Positions 6,461-14,433 of a stretch of 28,623 bases of DNA are shown one piece after another. Position 1 is the stretch's first letter. Each line of letters opens with the position of its first letter. Source of the DNA: JACJYE01 sp964432875 (GTDB lineage Bacteria > Bacteroidota > Bacteroidia > Chitinophagales > Saprospiraceae). The position numbers and the translations under genes were made by a program. The stretch is from contig CAYSPJ010000065.1 of NCBI GenBank assembly GCA_964432875.1, positions 1 through 28,623 on the forward strand, written 5' to 3'. The notes beneath the pieces are model-generated. The model ran no database searches. It saw only the letters and a program-made list of their open reading frames with translations, and was not told where the DNA came from.

Positions 6461-8104
6461 ATGATTATTCGTACCTTACTCTTGCTTGCTCTCTTTTTGT
6501 TTGCCGGGATTCCTGGCACCTTCGCCCAGGCTGCGGCCCGTGCGGTCAGCGCCGATGGCCGGGTGGAAAATGAAATCATCGTCCAGCTTGCTGAAAAGCA
6601 AAAGCCCCAGGCATTGCTACAGCGCCTGGGGGCAGCGCGTGCGGCGGCAGTAGCCGAAATGCGCCCCATAGCGCCGCGCTTCAACATCCACTTGCTGCGC
6701 TTCGACCTGGCGGCCTGGCCCGGCGGCGCGCTGTTGGAATGGATTGCCAAGCAGCCCGGCGTGCTAGCTGCGCAGCACAACTACGCCGTCGAATTCCGCA
6801 ATCTGCCTAACGATCCCGATTACCCGCTCCAATGGGGGCTGGAGCGCATCAAAGCCCCGGAAGTATGGGAAGTAAACACTGGCGGCAAAACCGCCAATGG
6901 CGACCAGATCGTCATCGCTATCCTCGATAGCGGCTTTGAGCTAGAGCATGAAGACCTGCGCGACAACGTCTGGATGAACCCCGGCGAAATCCCCGGCGAC
7001 GGCATCGACAACGATGGCAACGGCTTCATCGACGACTCCTTCGGCTGGAATTTCAAAATCGACAGCAACCAGATGTCTCCCGACTCCCATGGCCTGTCGG
7101 TAGCCGGCATCCTGGGTGCCAAGGGCAACAACGGCATCGGCGTAAGTGGCGTGGGCTGGGATTTCGAAATCATGTTCTTCGCCATCGCTTTCGTCGATCA
7201 CATCATTGCCGCTTATGAATACATCATCGACCAACGGGCGCTATACAACCAGACCCTGGGGCAAGAGGGGGCTTTCGTGGTCGCCACCAATGCTTCCTTT
7301 GGCCTTCCTACACCTGTATTTTGCAGCGCCCAGCCCGTATGGGGCAATATGTACAACCTCTTAGGCGAGGTGGGCGTGCTGACTGCAGCCGGCACGGCCA
7401 ACACCAACCGCAATATCGATCTGGAAGGCGACATGCCCACTTCCTGCGAAAGCCCATTCATCATCAAGGTTACCAATACGACAGCAGAAGATTTGAAGTT
7501 CATTTCGGCAGGCTTTGGCAAAGTCAGCATAGATATGGGGGCTCCAGGCCAGGGGTCTTACAGCCTCAAGCCTAATGACCGCTACGGCGAGTTTGGCGGC
7601 ACTTCGGCGGCTGCGCCCCATCTGGCTGGGGCTATCGGGCTGCTCTACAGCCTCCCCTGTGAGGCACTGGCGACCGATGCTCTCCGCAGCCCGAAAGATA
7701 TCGCCCTGCTGATGCGCCGCTTTCTGCTCGAAGGGGTCGATCCTGTGCCACAATTACAAGATATTACTTCTACTGGCGGGCGGCTCAACGTTGCCAAAGC
7801 GATGCAAACCATCATCGAAGATTGCGCTATAGTCGAAAGCCCGCTGGAGATCGTGGCGATTTCCCCCAACCCCGCCTCTACCCAGCTCACCCTGGAGTAC
7901 AAAACGCCCGATTTTGAAGAATATGAGGTGCTGGTTTACAACGCCCTGGGCCAACTGGCCTTCCGCGACCGCTTCCGGCCCCTGCAATTCAGCCGCAAAC
8001 GCTATGAGTTGGATGTGAGCTATTGGGCGCCAGGGGCTTATTATCTGGCAATCCAGCGCGGTGATAAGCGCGTGGCCAAGCCTTTCGTAGTCATTCACTA
8101 TTAA
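6461..8104 (+). CDS. Secreted subtilisin-like (S8) peptidase with T9SS sorting domain
   Basis: A 547-residue exported protease; the ATG at 6461 begins a clear signal peptide (residues 1-23, ending FAQ), so it is preferred over a TTG 24 bp upstream. An I9-like propeptide (about 35-113) precedes the catalytic domain. The triad is Asp156 (AILDSGFE), His210 (SHGLSVAG, where HGT is usual) and Ser382 (GGTSAAAP), with an oxyanion-hole region around AAGTANTN (309-316). The DNDGNGFIDD loop at 183-192 is probably a calcium site seen in Bacteroidota subtilases. The last 80 residues begin SPNPASTQLTLEY and end in a beta-rich, Lys-containing tail: a T9SS type A sorting domain. It is therefore expected to cross the outer membrane by T9SS and stay on the surface or be released. 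rnpA follows after 10 bp. Confidence 0.93.
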   Translation: MIIRTLLLLALFLFAGIPGTFAQAAARAVSADGRVENEIIVQLAEKQKPQALLQRLGAARAAAVAEMRPIAPRFNIHLLRFDLAAWPGGALLEWIAKQPGVLAAQHNYAVEFRNLPNDPDYPLQWGLERIKAPEVWEVNTGGKTANGDQIVIAILDSGFELEHEDLRDNVWMNPGEIPGDGIDNDGNGFIDDSFGWNFKIDSNQMSPDSHGLSVAGILGAKGNNGIGVSGVGWDFEIMFFAIAFVDHIIAAYEYIIDQRALYNQTLGQEGAFVVATNASFGLPTPVFCSAQPVWGNMYNLLGEVGVLTAAGTANTNRNIDLEGDMPTSCESPFIIKVTNTTAEDLKFISAGFGKVSIDMGAPGQGSYSLKPNDRYGEFGGTSAAAPHLAGAIGLLYSLPCEALATDALRSPKDIALLMRRFLLEGVDPVPQLQDITSTGGRLNVAKAMQTIIEDCAIVESPLEIVAISPNPASTQLTLEYKTPDFEEYEVLVYNALGQLAFRDRFRPLQFSRKRYELDVSYWAPGAYYLAIQRGDKRVAKPFVVIHY

Positions 8105-8114
8105 AAAAGAGAGG

Positions 8115-8510
8115 ATGCCTAAATACACCTTGGATAGAGCAGAGCGCCTGAAAAGCCGCAAGGTAATCGGAGCGATGTTTGGCCAGGGTGGGCAATCCTT
8201 TGGGCAGTACCCCCTGCGGCTAATCTATCTCCCCATGGCCCAGCGCCGCAGTGGATATCCGGTCCAAATTGCGGTGAGCGTGCCCAAGAAAAAATTCCCT
8301 AAAGCGGTGCAGCGCAACCGGATCCGGCGGCAAGTCCGCGAAGCTTGGCGGCTGCACAAGCACCGGCTCTATCAGGCGCTGGGCGAGGAAGCGCCGCAAT
8401 TCGGCTTCCTGGTGCTCTACGTGGCCAAGGAGCCGCTGCCTTATGCTGAGATTGAACAAGCAATCCAACAGATGATCCGGCGGTTTATCCGCTACGGGAA
8501 AATGTCCTGA
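8115..8510 (+). CDS. rnpA: Ribonuclease P protein component
   Basis: A 131-residue basic protein with the RnpA signature KKFPKAVQRNRIRRQVREAWR at about 58-77, preceded by the SVPKKK strand, and the N-terminal LDRAERLKSRKVIGAMF pattern. It binds the M1-type RNA and positions precursor tRNA for 5'-leader removal. The length is normal. The ATG lies 10 bp beyond the subtilase stop with GAGAGG directly before it, so it may be read from the subtilase transcript or from a promoter within that gene. It ends one base before the end of the S41 peptidase gene on the other strand. rpmH and yidC are not adjacent, so the classical rpmH-rnpA cluster is absent here. Confidence 0.96.
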   Translation: MPKYTLDRAERLKSRKVIGAMFGQGGQSFGQYPLRLIYLPMAQRRSGYPVQIAVSVPKKKFPKAVQRNRIRRQVREAWRLHKHRLYQALGEEAPQFGFLVLYVAKEPLPYAEIEQAIQQMIRRFIRYGKMS

Positions 8511-8511
8511 A

Positions 8512-10173
8512 TTACTTCTTATCCGCCATGACAGCTTTGGGGTTCTCCAATGCCTTAAGCGCTTCTCGTATCATCGCATCATCCTGATTCAATACGGTGT
8601 AAAGGCCTTCGTTGTCGAAGAGCTGCTTGGCAATACGCGCTTTGAGGAACTGGCTGACCGCTTGCCGACTTTGTGGTGATGGTTTTGGCTTCACCTTCCC
8701 CCCACGCCCGCGTGCATAAGCCAGGAATTCCTGATAGAGGGCATCACTAATTTGGAACTGGCGGGCAAAGCGTTCTAAATTATAGTTCTTTTTGAGTGCC
8801 GGCCCATTCTCGCTCATGTAGGCAAAGACAAATTGGGGCACGTGTTGCCGCAATTCCAGGTATTCATCATTGAACAGGATGCTGTCCAGGGGGACAAAGA
8901 TGTCTGGAGTAATCCCCCCGCCCCCATAGACGAGGCGGCCGCCAGAAGTATAAAAAGCAGTGGAATCGACGATGGCGATGCTCTCCGGAGAAGCCAGCTC
9001 GCCAGATTCATAGCGCAGGGCCATATCCTTTTCGTATGCTTCCAGGCCATTGTCATAAGGCTTCTGGATGGAGCGGCCGGATGGGGTGTAGTAGCGGGCA
9101 ACCGTGAGGCGTAAAGCAGAGCCATCGCGCAGTTTGTACTGCTCCTGCACCAAGCCCTTGCCGAAAGAGCGCCTCCCCACGATGAGCCCGCGATCCTGAT
9201 CTTGAATAGCACCGGCCAGGATTTCACTGGCCGAGGCAGAACCCTCGTCGATCAACACTACGATATCGCCAATATTAAAAAGCGCCCGCCCTGTGCTTTG
9301 GTAATCACTGCGGCTCACCGAACGGCCTTCGGTATAGACCAACAGTTTTTCTTTTTGCGTAAAGAGCTGGCTGAGGATATTGGTGGCTTGCTGCAAATAT
9401 CCACCGGGGTTGTGCCGCAGGTCGATGACCAGGTTTTTCATACCTTCTTTTTCGACCATCCTTTCCACCCCACGCATAAACTCCTCATGTGTGGTGGCGC
9501 TAAAGCGGTTGATCTTGACGTAGCCAGTCTTGCCATCCAGCATATAGGCCACGTCTACGCTATGCATCGGTATTTCGTCGCGGGTGATGTTGAATCGGCG
9601 CAGCTTTTGCTCCTTGCCGCGCAAGACGCCAATGCTCACCACCGTGCCTTTATCCCCACGCAGCAAGTTGATAACACCCCGGGTGTCCATACTTACGCCG
9701 GCGATGGTAGAGTCTCCAATCTGGATGATCTTATCGCCGGCCTGGATGCCGGCTGCTTCGGAAGGGCCCCCTGCCAAAGGAGCTACTACCACGATGGTAT
9801 CATCCAGCATCATGAATTCCACGCCGATGCCATCGAAATTGCCATCCAGTTGTTCACTGATTTCCTGCAATTGATCCACCGTGATATAATTGGAGTGGGG
9901 ATCGAGCTTGGCCAGCATCTGGTTGATCATTTCCTGGACGAGCCTTTCGCGGTCCACTTCATCAACATACTTAGCTTCGATATAGCGCAGGATTTCTTCA
10001 ATCTTGCCCTGGCCGCTATTGTTAAAGGAGGTTTCCCCCAGCTCGAGGGCTGCCGATGGCCCATCCGCCTCCAGGCGCATGCCGATGAGCATGCCCACTA
10101 CCAACACGACAGCAAAAAGAAAAGGCAGCCACAAAGCTAGCTTCCCGGGAGTGTTTTTTTGATCCTGATACAT
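8512..10173 (-). CDS. S41-family C-terminal processing peptidase (CtpA/Prc-like), membrane-anchored
   Basis: A 553-residue protease. An N-terminal uncleaved helix (about 12-31, LALWLPFLFAVVLVVGMLIG) anchors it in the inner membrane with the body in the periplasm. A helical cap is followed by a PDZ domain (about 105-200, with GIGVEF and the GIQAGDKIIQIGD core), then the S41 core. The Ser/Lys dyad is Ser314 in EGSASASEILAG and Lys339 in RRSFGKGLVQ, 25 residues apart as in Prc. DLRHNPGGYL at 251-260 is the conserved substrate-cleft loop. Such enzymes trim or degrade periplasmic proteins from a free C-terminus. A neighbouring rnpA is usual in Bacteroidota, but here the two genes converge with a single base between them. 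A -7-like element lies upstream at 10219-10226. Confidence 0.95.
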   Translation of the reverse strand: MYQDQKNTPGKLALWLPFLFAVVLVVGMLIGMRLEADGPSAALELGETSFNNSGQGKIEEILRYIEAKYVDEVDRERLVQEMINQMLAKLDPHSNYITVDQLQEISEQLDGNFDGIGVEFMMLDDTIVVVAPLAGGPSEAAGIQAGDKIIQIGDSTIAGVSMDTRGVINLLRGDKGTVVSIGVLRGKEQKLRRFNITRDEIPMHSVDVAYMLDGKTGYVKINRFSATTHEEFMRGVERMVEKEGMKNLVIDLRHNPGGYLQQATNILSQLFTQKEKLLVYTEGRSVSRSDYQSTGRALFNIGDIVVLIDEGSASASEILAGAIQDQDRGLIVGRRSFGKGLVQEQYKLRDGSALRLTVARYYTPSGRSIQKPYDNGLEAYEKDMALRYESGELASPESIAIVDSTAFYTSGGRLVYGGGGITPDIFVPLDSILFNDEYLELRQHVPQFVFAYMSENGPALKKNYNLERFARQFQISDALYQEFLAYARGRGGKVKPKPSPQSRQAVSQFLKARIAKQLFDNEGLYTVLNQDDAMIREALKALENPKAVMADKK

Positions 10174-10218
10174 CCTCTATCTATATAATATGTCGATAAG
10201 CAAATCACAAGGGTAATA

Positions 10219-10226
10219 CAAAAATA
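10219..10226 (-). promoter_or_regulatory. Predicted -7 promoter element for the S41 peptidase gene
   Basis: On the minus strand this reads TATTTTTG, matching TAnnTTTG, 45 bp before the ATG at 10173. The -33 region is not well conserved. It lies in the 216-bp spacer shared with the divergent SH3b-like gene, whose own promoter could not be placed. Confidence 0.35.
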
Positions 10227-10389
10227 AGCAATTTAATGTTGAGGCTCCTGCCTTTTTTCTCTCTACCATAGTGACTTTTTGAGCTTTTCCCGTCAAACAA
10301 ACATCCGTGTTCGCAATTTTGCATTGCGTTGGACAATATTTACAAACCTATAAATGTTAAACACTAGAACATCCCAAAACTTATCTCCC

Positions 10390-11277
10390 ATGAGAAACAT
10401 CCTATTAACCACCATCCTTATCTCTGCCCAGGGCCTCCAGGCTCAAGAGCGCTTTGTCGGCCAGGAATACAGCGAATTTTACGACTGGTATCACCAGCAA
10501 TCACAAGTTGAAGAGCTGTATAAAGACCGCGCCACCCTATACACCTTCACCGAACAGGCCAGCGTCCGCCAGGGTCCCTGCCTTTCCTCCAGCCTGGTAG
10601 TGCAACTGCCCATCGGCTACCGCGTGCAAAACATTGCTCATCCCAATAGCTATTATTTGCCAGAAGATGAGATCGATGGCTACAACGATATCTGGTACCA
10701 CGTCTGCGGCAAAGGCCCTGATGGGAAAGCCTTTAACGGCTACATCTGGGGCGCACAAATCGCCAAAGGTTGGCGCCAGCAAGACCTCACCGGCGATGGG
10801 GAGGCGGAGTTTGTCATGCTCGGCATCTCCAGCCAGCCGCGCAAAAAGCCCAGAGATATCAATGCGGAAATCCGCATCCTGCAAAATGGCCGCATCCTGA
10901 CTCAACAGCAAGTGCCAGGCTTGTGCGTCTTTGAAAGCTGCGCGGCCAGCCCGCTGCTGCGCATCCTCCAAACGCCCCAGGGCTTCACCATCATGGAGAC
11001 CAGTACCGTGACTTTCGGCTGCTGGGCCGGTATCGAAAAGGCTTTCTTCTCCTGGAACGGTACGAAACTCCAGCGTGTCTATCACGCTGAATATACCACC
11101 GGCCACGAATTTTATAATGAACCTTTCCTCGTCAACACGCCTTCTGGCAGCGCTCAATTGTGCCGTTATAGCCACGAAGGCAAAGACCATACCCCGGTCT
11201 GGAAATGTGAACAGATCAGCACCAATGGCCGCGCCACTATCGCCCTGCAAGTCAATGCCGATACACAGGGCAGGTAG
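10390..11277 (+). CDS. Exported protein with bacterial SH3 (SH3b)-like domain
   Basis: A 295-residue protein from the ATG at 10390, chosen because it directly begins a signal peptide (MRNILLTTILISAQGLQA); a second ATG at 10354 would add 12 polar residues in front. After the leader, residues about 45-115 show an SH3b-like run: TEQASVRQGPCLSSSLVVQLPIG, then WYHVCGKG and FNGYIWGAQIA, the usual alternation of a conserved start, a WYxV strand and a GYIWG strand. DLTGDGEAEFVML next resembles an FG-GAP or calcium-type loop opening a beta-rich C-terminal domain with three or four cysteines (CVFESCAAS and others) that may form disulfides. Likely periplasmic or surface-exposed. Binding partner unknown; SH3b domains often bind peptidoglycan or proteins. 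The gene stands alone and converges with the quinone oxidoreductase gene. Confidence 0.75.
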   Translation: MRNILLTTILISAQGLQAQERFVGQEYSEFYDWYHQQSQVEELYKDRATLYTFTEQASVRQGPCLSSSLVVQLPIGYRVQNIAHPNSYYLPEDEIDGYNDIWYHVCGKGPDGKAFNGYIWGAQIAKGWRQQDLTGDGEAEFVMLGISSQPRKKPRDINAEIRILQNGRILTQQQVPGLCVFESCAASPLLRILQTPQGFTIMETSTVTFGCWAGIEKAFFSWNGTKLQRVYHAEYTTGHEFYNEPFLVNTPSGSAQLCRYSHEGKDHTPVWKCEQISTNGRATIALQVNADTQGR

Positions 11278-11287
11278 GGCAAGTGGC

Positions 11288-11336
11288 GCCAAGCGACATC
11301 CCGGACGAGCAAAGCGAGAGCGAGATGTCGCTTGGC
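11288..11336. repeat. Long-armed hairpin between convergent genes
   Basis: Perfect 13-bp arms GCCAAGCGACATC (11288-11300) and GATGTCGCTTGGC (11324-11336) enclose a 23-base loop. It starts 10 bp after the SH3b-like gene. No T-run follows on either strand, so it would be a Rho-type or mRNA-stabilising structure rather than a classical intrinsic terminator. Confidence 0.65.
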
Positions 11337-11343
11337 ACTGGGC

Positions 11344-11398
11344 CCCGCTAAATGCCCTTCCGCATTTAGCGGGATGTCAGCGTGCGAGGCACTAGGCT
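11344..11398. repeat. REP-like double-hairpin repeat, copy 2
   Basis: The same 12-bp arms as at 4315 recur (11344-11355 and 11362-11373) with a different 6-base loop, CCTTCC. The joining ATGTCAGCGT is identical. The second hairpin is GTGC-GAG-GCAC plus an AGC/GCT pair with a bulge. Where copy 1 has an A-T pair this copy has G-C, a compensatory change. It lies between the SH3b-like and oxidoreductase genes. Confidence 0.75.
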
Positions 11399-11425
11399 CA
11401 GCTTGTAGGGCCTAACGATGAACAC

Positions 11426-12412
11426 TCATGCAGACCCCACCCTCAGCAAGATTTTCCCCACATTACGGTGAGCCTCCAGGTAGCGGTGAGCCTCGGCGGC
11501 ATCTTCCCAGTCAAATACAGTATCGATGACGGGTTTTAACTGGCCCTGCTCGAAGAGTGGCCAGGCAAAGCGATAGAGCGCCTGCGTAAGCTCGATTTTA
11601 TAAGCTAGCGGCCGGGCCCGCAAGGTAGAGCCGAGGATTTGCAGCCGCTTGGAAAGCACGGGCCCCAAGCTGAGCCTTTCAGCCTGCGCGCCGCCCATCA
11701 GCGCGAGCAGCACCAGGCGGCCATCGGGGCGCAACACTTCGAGGTTGCGCGGCAGGTTGGGCGCACCGATGAAATCCAGGACGACGTCCACGCCTCCATT
11801 TGCAGTATGCTCCAAGACCACTTTGGCAAAATCTTCTTGCTGGTAATCAATCGCTTTTTCTGCGCCCAGTTGTAGGCAAGCCCCATGTTTGCCCGCTGAA
11901 GCGGTCACGATAGCCTGCCCCCCCATGGCTCGGGCGAGTTGTATGGCCGCAGTGCCAACCCCGCTGGCCCCAGCATGGATGAGTACGGTTTCGCCGGCTT
12001 GCAGGCGAGCTAGCCAGCAGAGGGCCTGATAGGCCGTGAGAAAAACTTCGGGTATGGCTGCTGCTTCGATGGTGCTAAGCCCGGCCGGCACGGGCATGGC
12101 CAATTCCTCGTGAATGCAGACATACTCCGCATAACCTCCTCCGCCTAGCAGGCCGCAGACCTCATCGCCGATTGCCCATTTGCTCACCCCTGCGCCCCGG
12201 GCACTCACCCTGCCCGCCATCTCCAGGCCCAGGATGGGGCTCTCGCCAGCTGGCGGTGGATATTTGCCCTGACGCTGCAAGCTGTCCGCCCGGTTTAAGG
12301 CTGTAGCTTCTACTTTGACCAGTATCTCTCTTTCTCGCGGCTCGGGCAACGGGCATTCGCCCATGTACAACTCATCAGGGCCGCCAAAAGCCTTAATCTG
12401 CACTGCTCGCAT
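11426..12412 (-). CDS. NAD(P)H:quinone oxidoreductase, PIG3-type zinc-independent MDR family
   Basis: A 328-residue medium-chain reductase of the zeta-crystallin/PIG3 group. The N-terminal GroES-like domain carries ATALNRADSLQRQGKYPPPAG, the PIG3-type signature, followed by ILGLEMAGRV and GDEVCGLLGGGGYAEY. The Rossmann domain begins VLIHAGASGVGTAAIQLA (about 143-160), the NADPH-binding AxxGVG motif. The cysteine and histidine ligands of zinc alcohol dehydrogenases are missing, as expected. The family reduces quinones or other enones with NADPH in the cytosol; the physiological substrate is unknown. Monocistronic, convergent with the SH3b-like gene and divergent from the exported-protein gene at 12580. 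Confidence 0.93.
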   Translation of the reverse strand: MRAVQIKAFGGPDELYMGECPLPEPREREILVKVEATALNRADSLQRQGKYPPPAGESPILGLEMAGRVSARGAGVSKWAIGDEVCGLLGGGGYAEYVCIHEELAMPVPAGLSTIEAAAIPEVFLTAYQALCWLARLQAGETVLIHAGASGVGTAAIQLARAMGGQAIVTASAGKHGACLQLGAEKAIDYQQEDFAKVVLEHTANGGVDVVLDFIGAPNLPRNLEVLRPDGRLVLLALMGGAQAERLSLGPVLSKRLQILGSTLRARPLAYKIELTQALYRFAWPLFEQGQLKPVIDTVFDWEDAAEAHRYLEAHRNVGKILLRVGSA

Positions 12413-12491
12413 CTTTTTGTCATTTTGCTTGCCAAAGGGGGGAATTGCCCCTAAGCCTTCACTTGTACAAAATATGTTTCAGCGAAAATAG

Positions 12492-12499
12492 TAAATTTG
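12492..12499 (+). promoter_or_regulatory. Predicted -7 promoter element for the exported-protein gene
   Basis: TAAATTTG matches TAnnTTTG, 80 bp before the ATG at 12580. No -33 element at the right distance is obvious. Confidence 0.35.
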
Positions 12500-12579
12500 C
12501 TAGTGCTTTCAAGCAAACCTTCCAGGATATCCCCTACTATGATATTCTGGCTATTCAACATCGCTCAAAAAAATCTGCC

Positions 12580-13272
12580 ATGAAAAACATCCTTTTACTG
12601 CTGGTATTCACCGCTTTCATCTACAGCGCTCCAGCACTTGCTCAATCCTATGACCAGACGAAAGTCCAACTCCAGTTTTTCAACCATTACGGGAGAGTCG
12701 CTCAGAAAGGCAAAGCGCCCTCAGCCAATATTGGGTCGGAATTCTTGTATGACGATTGGAAAGCGATGGACATCACCTTCAAAGATACGACGGTGAGGTT
12801 TGATGAGGTTAAAATCAATTTGTTCTACTCGAACTTGGAAGTCTTGTACAATGGAGAGGAAAAAATAATCGACAACCGGCACTTCAGGCATGTATCTCTC
12901 CCCCTTTCCAACCAGCCTCAAAAGCTCACCCCTGCCAATCGCTTCAGCTATGGCGGAAAAGCCCTGGAGGGTTTTGTCGAGATCATCGGCGAAGGCGAAA
13001 CAAAAGTCCTCATCCAGTATCACCTCTATATCAAAGAGCCCAATCCTCAGGCGAATATCGTTGGTGGCCATACTGCCAACAAGCTGATGAGTATGTCCGA
13101 TAATTATCTTTTTGACGGGGAGAGCCTGACCCTGATCAAAAAGAAAAAAGACTTGGCTGAACACTACCGCAAGCAGTCCAAAGCCTTGGACCAATACCTG
13201 AAAATGCATAAACCGGACCTTAAAGACCCTCGCCAGTTGTTGGCATTAGTAGAAAAAATGAACCCTAAGTGA
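12580..13272 (+). CDS. Exported protein of unknown function
   Basis: A 230-residue protein from the ATG at 12580, which begins a typical signal peptide (MKNILLLLVFTAFIYSAPALAQ). An open frame continues 45 codons upstream but has no signal-like content, so the internal ATG is preferred. The mature part starts YDQTKVQLQFFNHYGRV and is rich in alternating polar and aromatic residues, suggesting beta strands to about residue 175. The end is helical and highly charged (LIKKKKDLAEHYRKQSKALDQ, then PRQLLALVEKM). No lipobox and no T9SS tail, so it is probably a soluble periplasmic protein. I do not recognise the family. It stands alone, divergent from the quinone oxidoreductase and convergent with the Sus-like operon. 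Confidence 0.75.
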   Translation: MKNILLLLVFTAFIYSAPALAQSYDQTKVQLQFFNHYGRVAQKGKAPSANIGSEFLYDDWKAMDITFKDTTVRFDEVKINLFYSNLEVLYNGEEKIIDNRHFRHVSLPLSNQPQKLTPANRFSYGGKALEGFVEIIGEGETKVLIQYHLYIKEPNPQANIVGGHTANKLMSMSDNYLFDGESLTLIKKKKDLAEHYRKQSKALDQYLKMHKPDLKDPRQLLALVEKMNPK

Positions 13273-13411
13273 TGGGGGCAAGGGGGTGATGGGGAAAAAG
13301 GCTATTTGAAATCGGCTCGAAAGCTTTTGTAGGGAGCATGCCTTGCTCGGGAAGTGTACTAGTACATAGCCCAAAAGGCGCATTAGTACTCATTTCCAAC
13401 CAGCAACAAGC

Positions 13412-13453
13412 AAAAAAAACAGCGGGGAGCGGCATTTAAGCCGCTCCCCGCTG
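13412..13453 (-). terminator. Intrinsic terminator of the SusC-SusD operon
   Basis: Perfect 14-bp arms CAGCGGGGAGCGGC (13420-13433) and GCCGCTCCCCGCTG (13440-13453) with loop ATTTAA. On the minus strand the stem is followed by eight T (A13412-A13419 on the plus strand). It lies 26 bp after the last gene of the operon. A separate perfect palindrome, TGTACTAGTACA, lies at 13355-13366. Confidence 0.9.
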
Positions 13454-13479
13454 ACATTAGAACTTACTCTAGAGGAGTA

Positions 13480-14415
13480 TTACTTTAAGGTAGGCGGCCA
13501 GGGTTTGCCTGGGTTTGCCTTGATTGTGGTCGTACCACCATCGCCATAGGTATTGGTCCACTCGATGACGAGGTTTTCACCGTCGTTGCTGATAAAGGTA
13601 AGGCTATAGCTGTCACCATATTTATCCGAACCGGAAAAAGAGATGGCACCGCAAGCATCATTGAACCGTACCGAGCCACCGGGAGGCGTATCGCTCCAAG
13701 CGCAGGCAAAGACACCAAAAGACGGGTCAGACAGCGTATATACGCCAACTGTATTCGCCACCGCCGTGAAAGTCACCGTACCCGTTACGGATGCACCACA
13801 AGCGCCAGCATTGCCGCCAGGGCCTGCCGCTACATTGGTCGTTTCGTACTCATAAGTGCCGCCCAAATTACTTGGGCATACCACTGGGATGCGGTAGAAG
13901 AAGGGCGAACGGTAGAACTGCCCCCCTGAAACGTCCCCGCTCAGGTTGCTGTTGGTAAACACCCGGCCATTCACGTCTAAAAGCGATAAGCGGAACTCAA
14001 AGAAATCGCCGCCATTGACGTCCGCTTTCGTGAGGCCCAATGCCGCCAGCGCTTCCGGGGCAGTGACCCGGATGGTAGTCGCCAGGTATTTGCTACTGCT
14101 CTGCGGCGCGAAAGCCGAAGCCGGTACCGTAAACAATTTTGCTTCTGCGGTAAGGCTCGGGCCGCGGCGACGCGCAACAAACACATCCACTTCTTGTACC
14201 AGCCTGCCGTCTTCAGCATCTACCGCTTCCACAGTGACTTCGAAGAAAGCATTATCCAGGTCGAAGAAGTTGAAGTTGTTGCCTGGCTGCGCCAGCGTCC
14301 GCAGATATACCCCTGTCTCAAACTCGTTGTAGGGGATAGCCGGCTCCACCCAGTCTGTACAACCGGAAATGGAGATGGCGAAAAGGAAACCAAAAAGATA
14401 TTTTATTTTGCTCAT
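13480..14415 (-). CDS. Surface lipoprotein of the SusCD operon (SusE/F-position)
   Basis: A 311-residue lipoprotein. The signal peptide ends in the lipobox SISGC with Cys19 as the lipidated residue. The mature protein is beta-rich with two apparent regions: an N-terminal part resembling domains that follow SusD proteins (FETGVYLRTLAQPG through RSPFFYRIPVVCPSN) and a C-terminal part starting GGTYEYETTN that contains several Cys and many Gly, Thr and Ser. It begins 18 bp after the SusD gene stop and is the last gene before the terminator. By position it probably helps to bind the substrate at the cell surface. The final codons overlap a perfect 10-bp tandem duplication (13501-13520). The substrate is not evident, as no glycoside hydrolase or peptidase gene is linked. 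Confidence 0.82.
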   Translation of the reverse strand: MSKIKYLFGFLFAISISGCTDWVEPAIPYNEFETGVYLRTLAQPGNNFNFFDLDNAFFEVTVEAVDAEDGRLVQEVDVFVARRRGPSLTAEAKLFTVPASAFAPQSSSKYLATTIRVTAPEALAALGLTKADVNGGDFFEFRLSLLDVNGRVFTNSNLSGDVSGGQFYRSPFFYRIPVVCPSNLGGTYEYETTNVAAGPGGNAGACGASVTGTVTFTAVANTVGVYTLSDPSFGVFACAWSDTPPGGSVRFNDACGAISFSGSDKYGDSYSLTFISNDGENLVIEWTNTYGDGGTTTIKANPGKPWPPTLK

Positions 14416-14433
14416 TGCAAATTCTTTTAAAGG

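Noticed and set aside
9202..10140. Plus-strand open frame of 312 codons
   Set aside because: It lies fully antisense to the S41 peptidase gene, whose PDZ and Ser/Lys motifs are intact; the plus-strand product shows no family pattern and is rich in His and Gln, as expected for a shadow frame.
10537..11292. Minus-strand open frame of 251 codons
   Set aside because: It is antisense to the SH3b-like exported protein, which has a signal peptide and recognisable motifs. The minus frame has neither.
13420..13459. Third copy of the REP-like repeat
   Set aside because: The reverse strand shares ATGTCAGCG and AAATGC with the repeat, but arms and loop differ and the eight-T tail makes it an ordinary intrinsic terminator; the likeness is probably chance.
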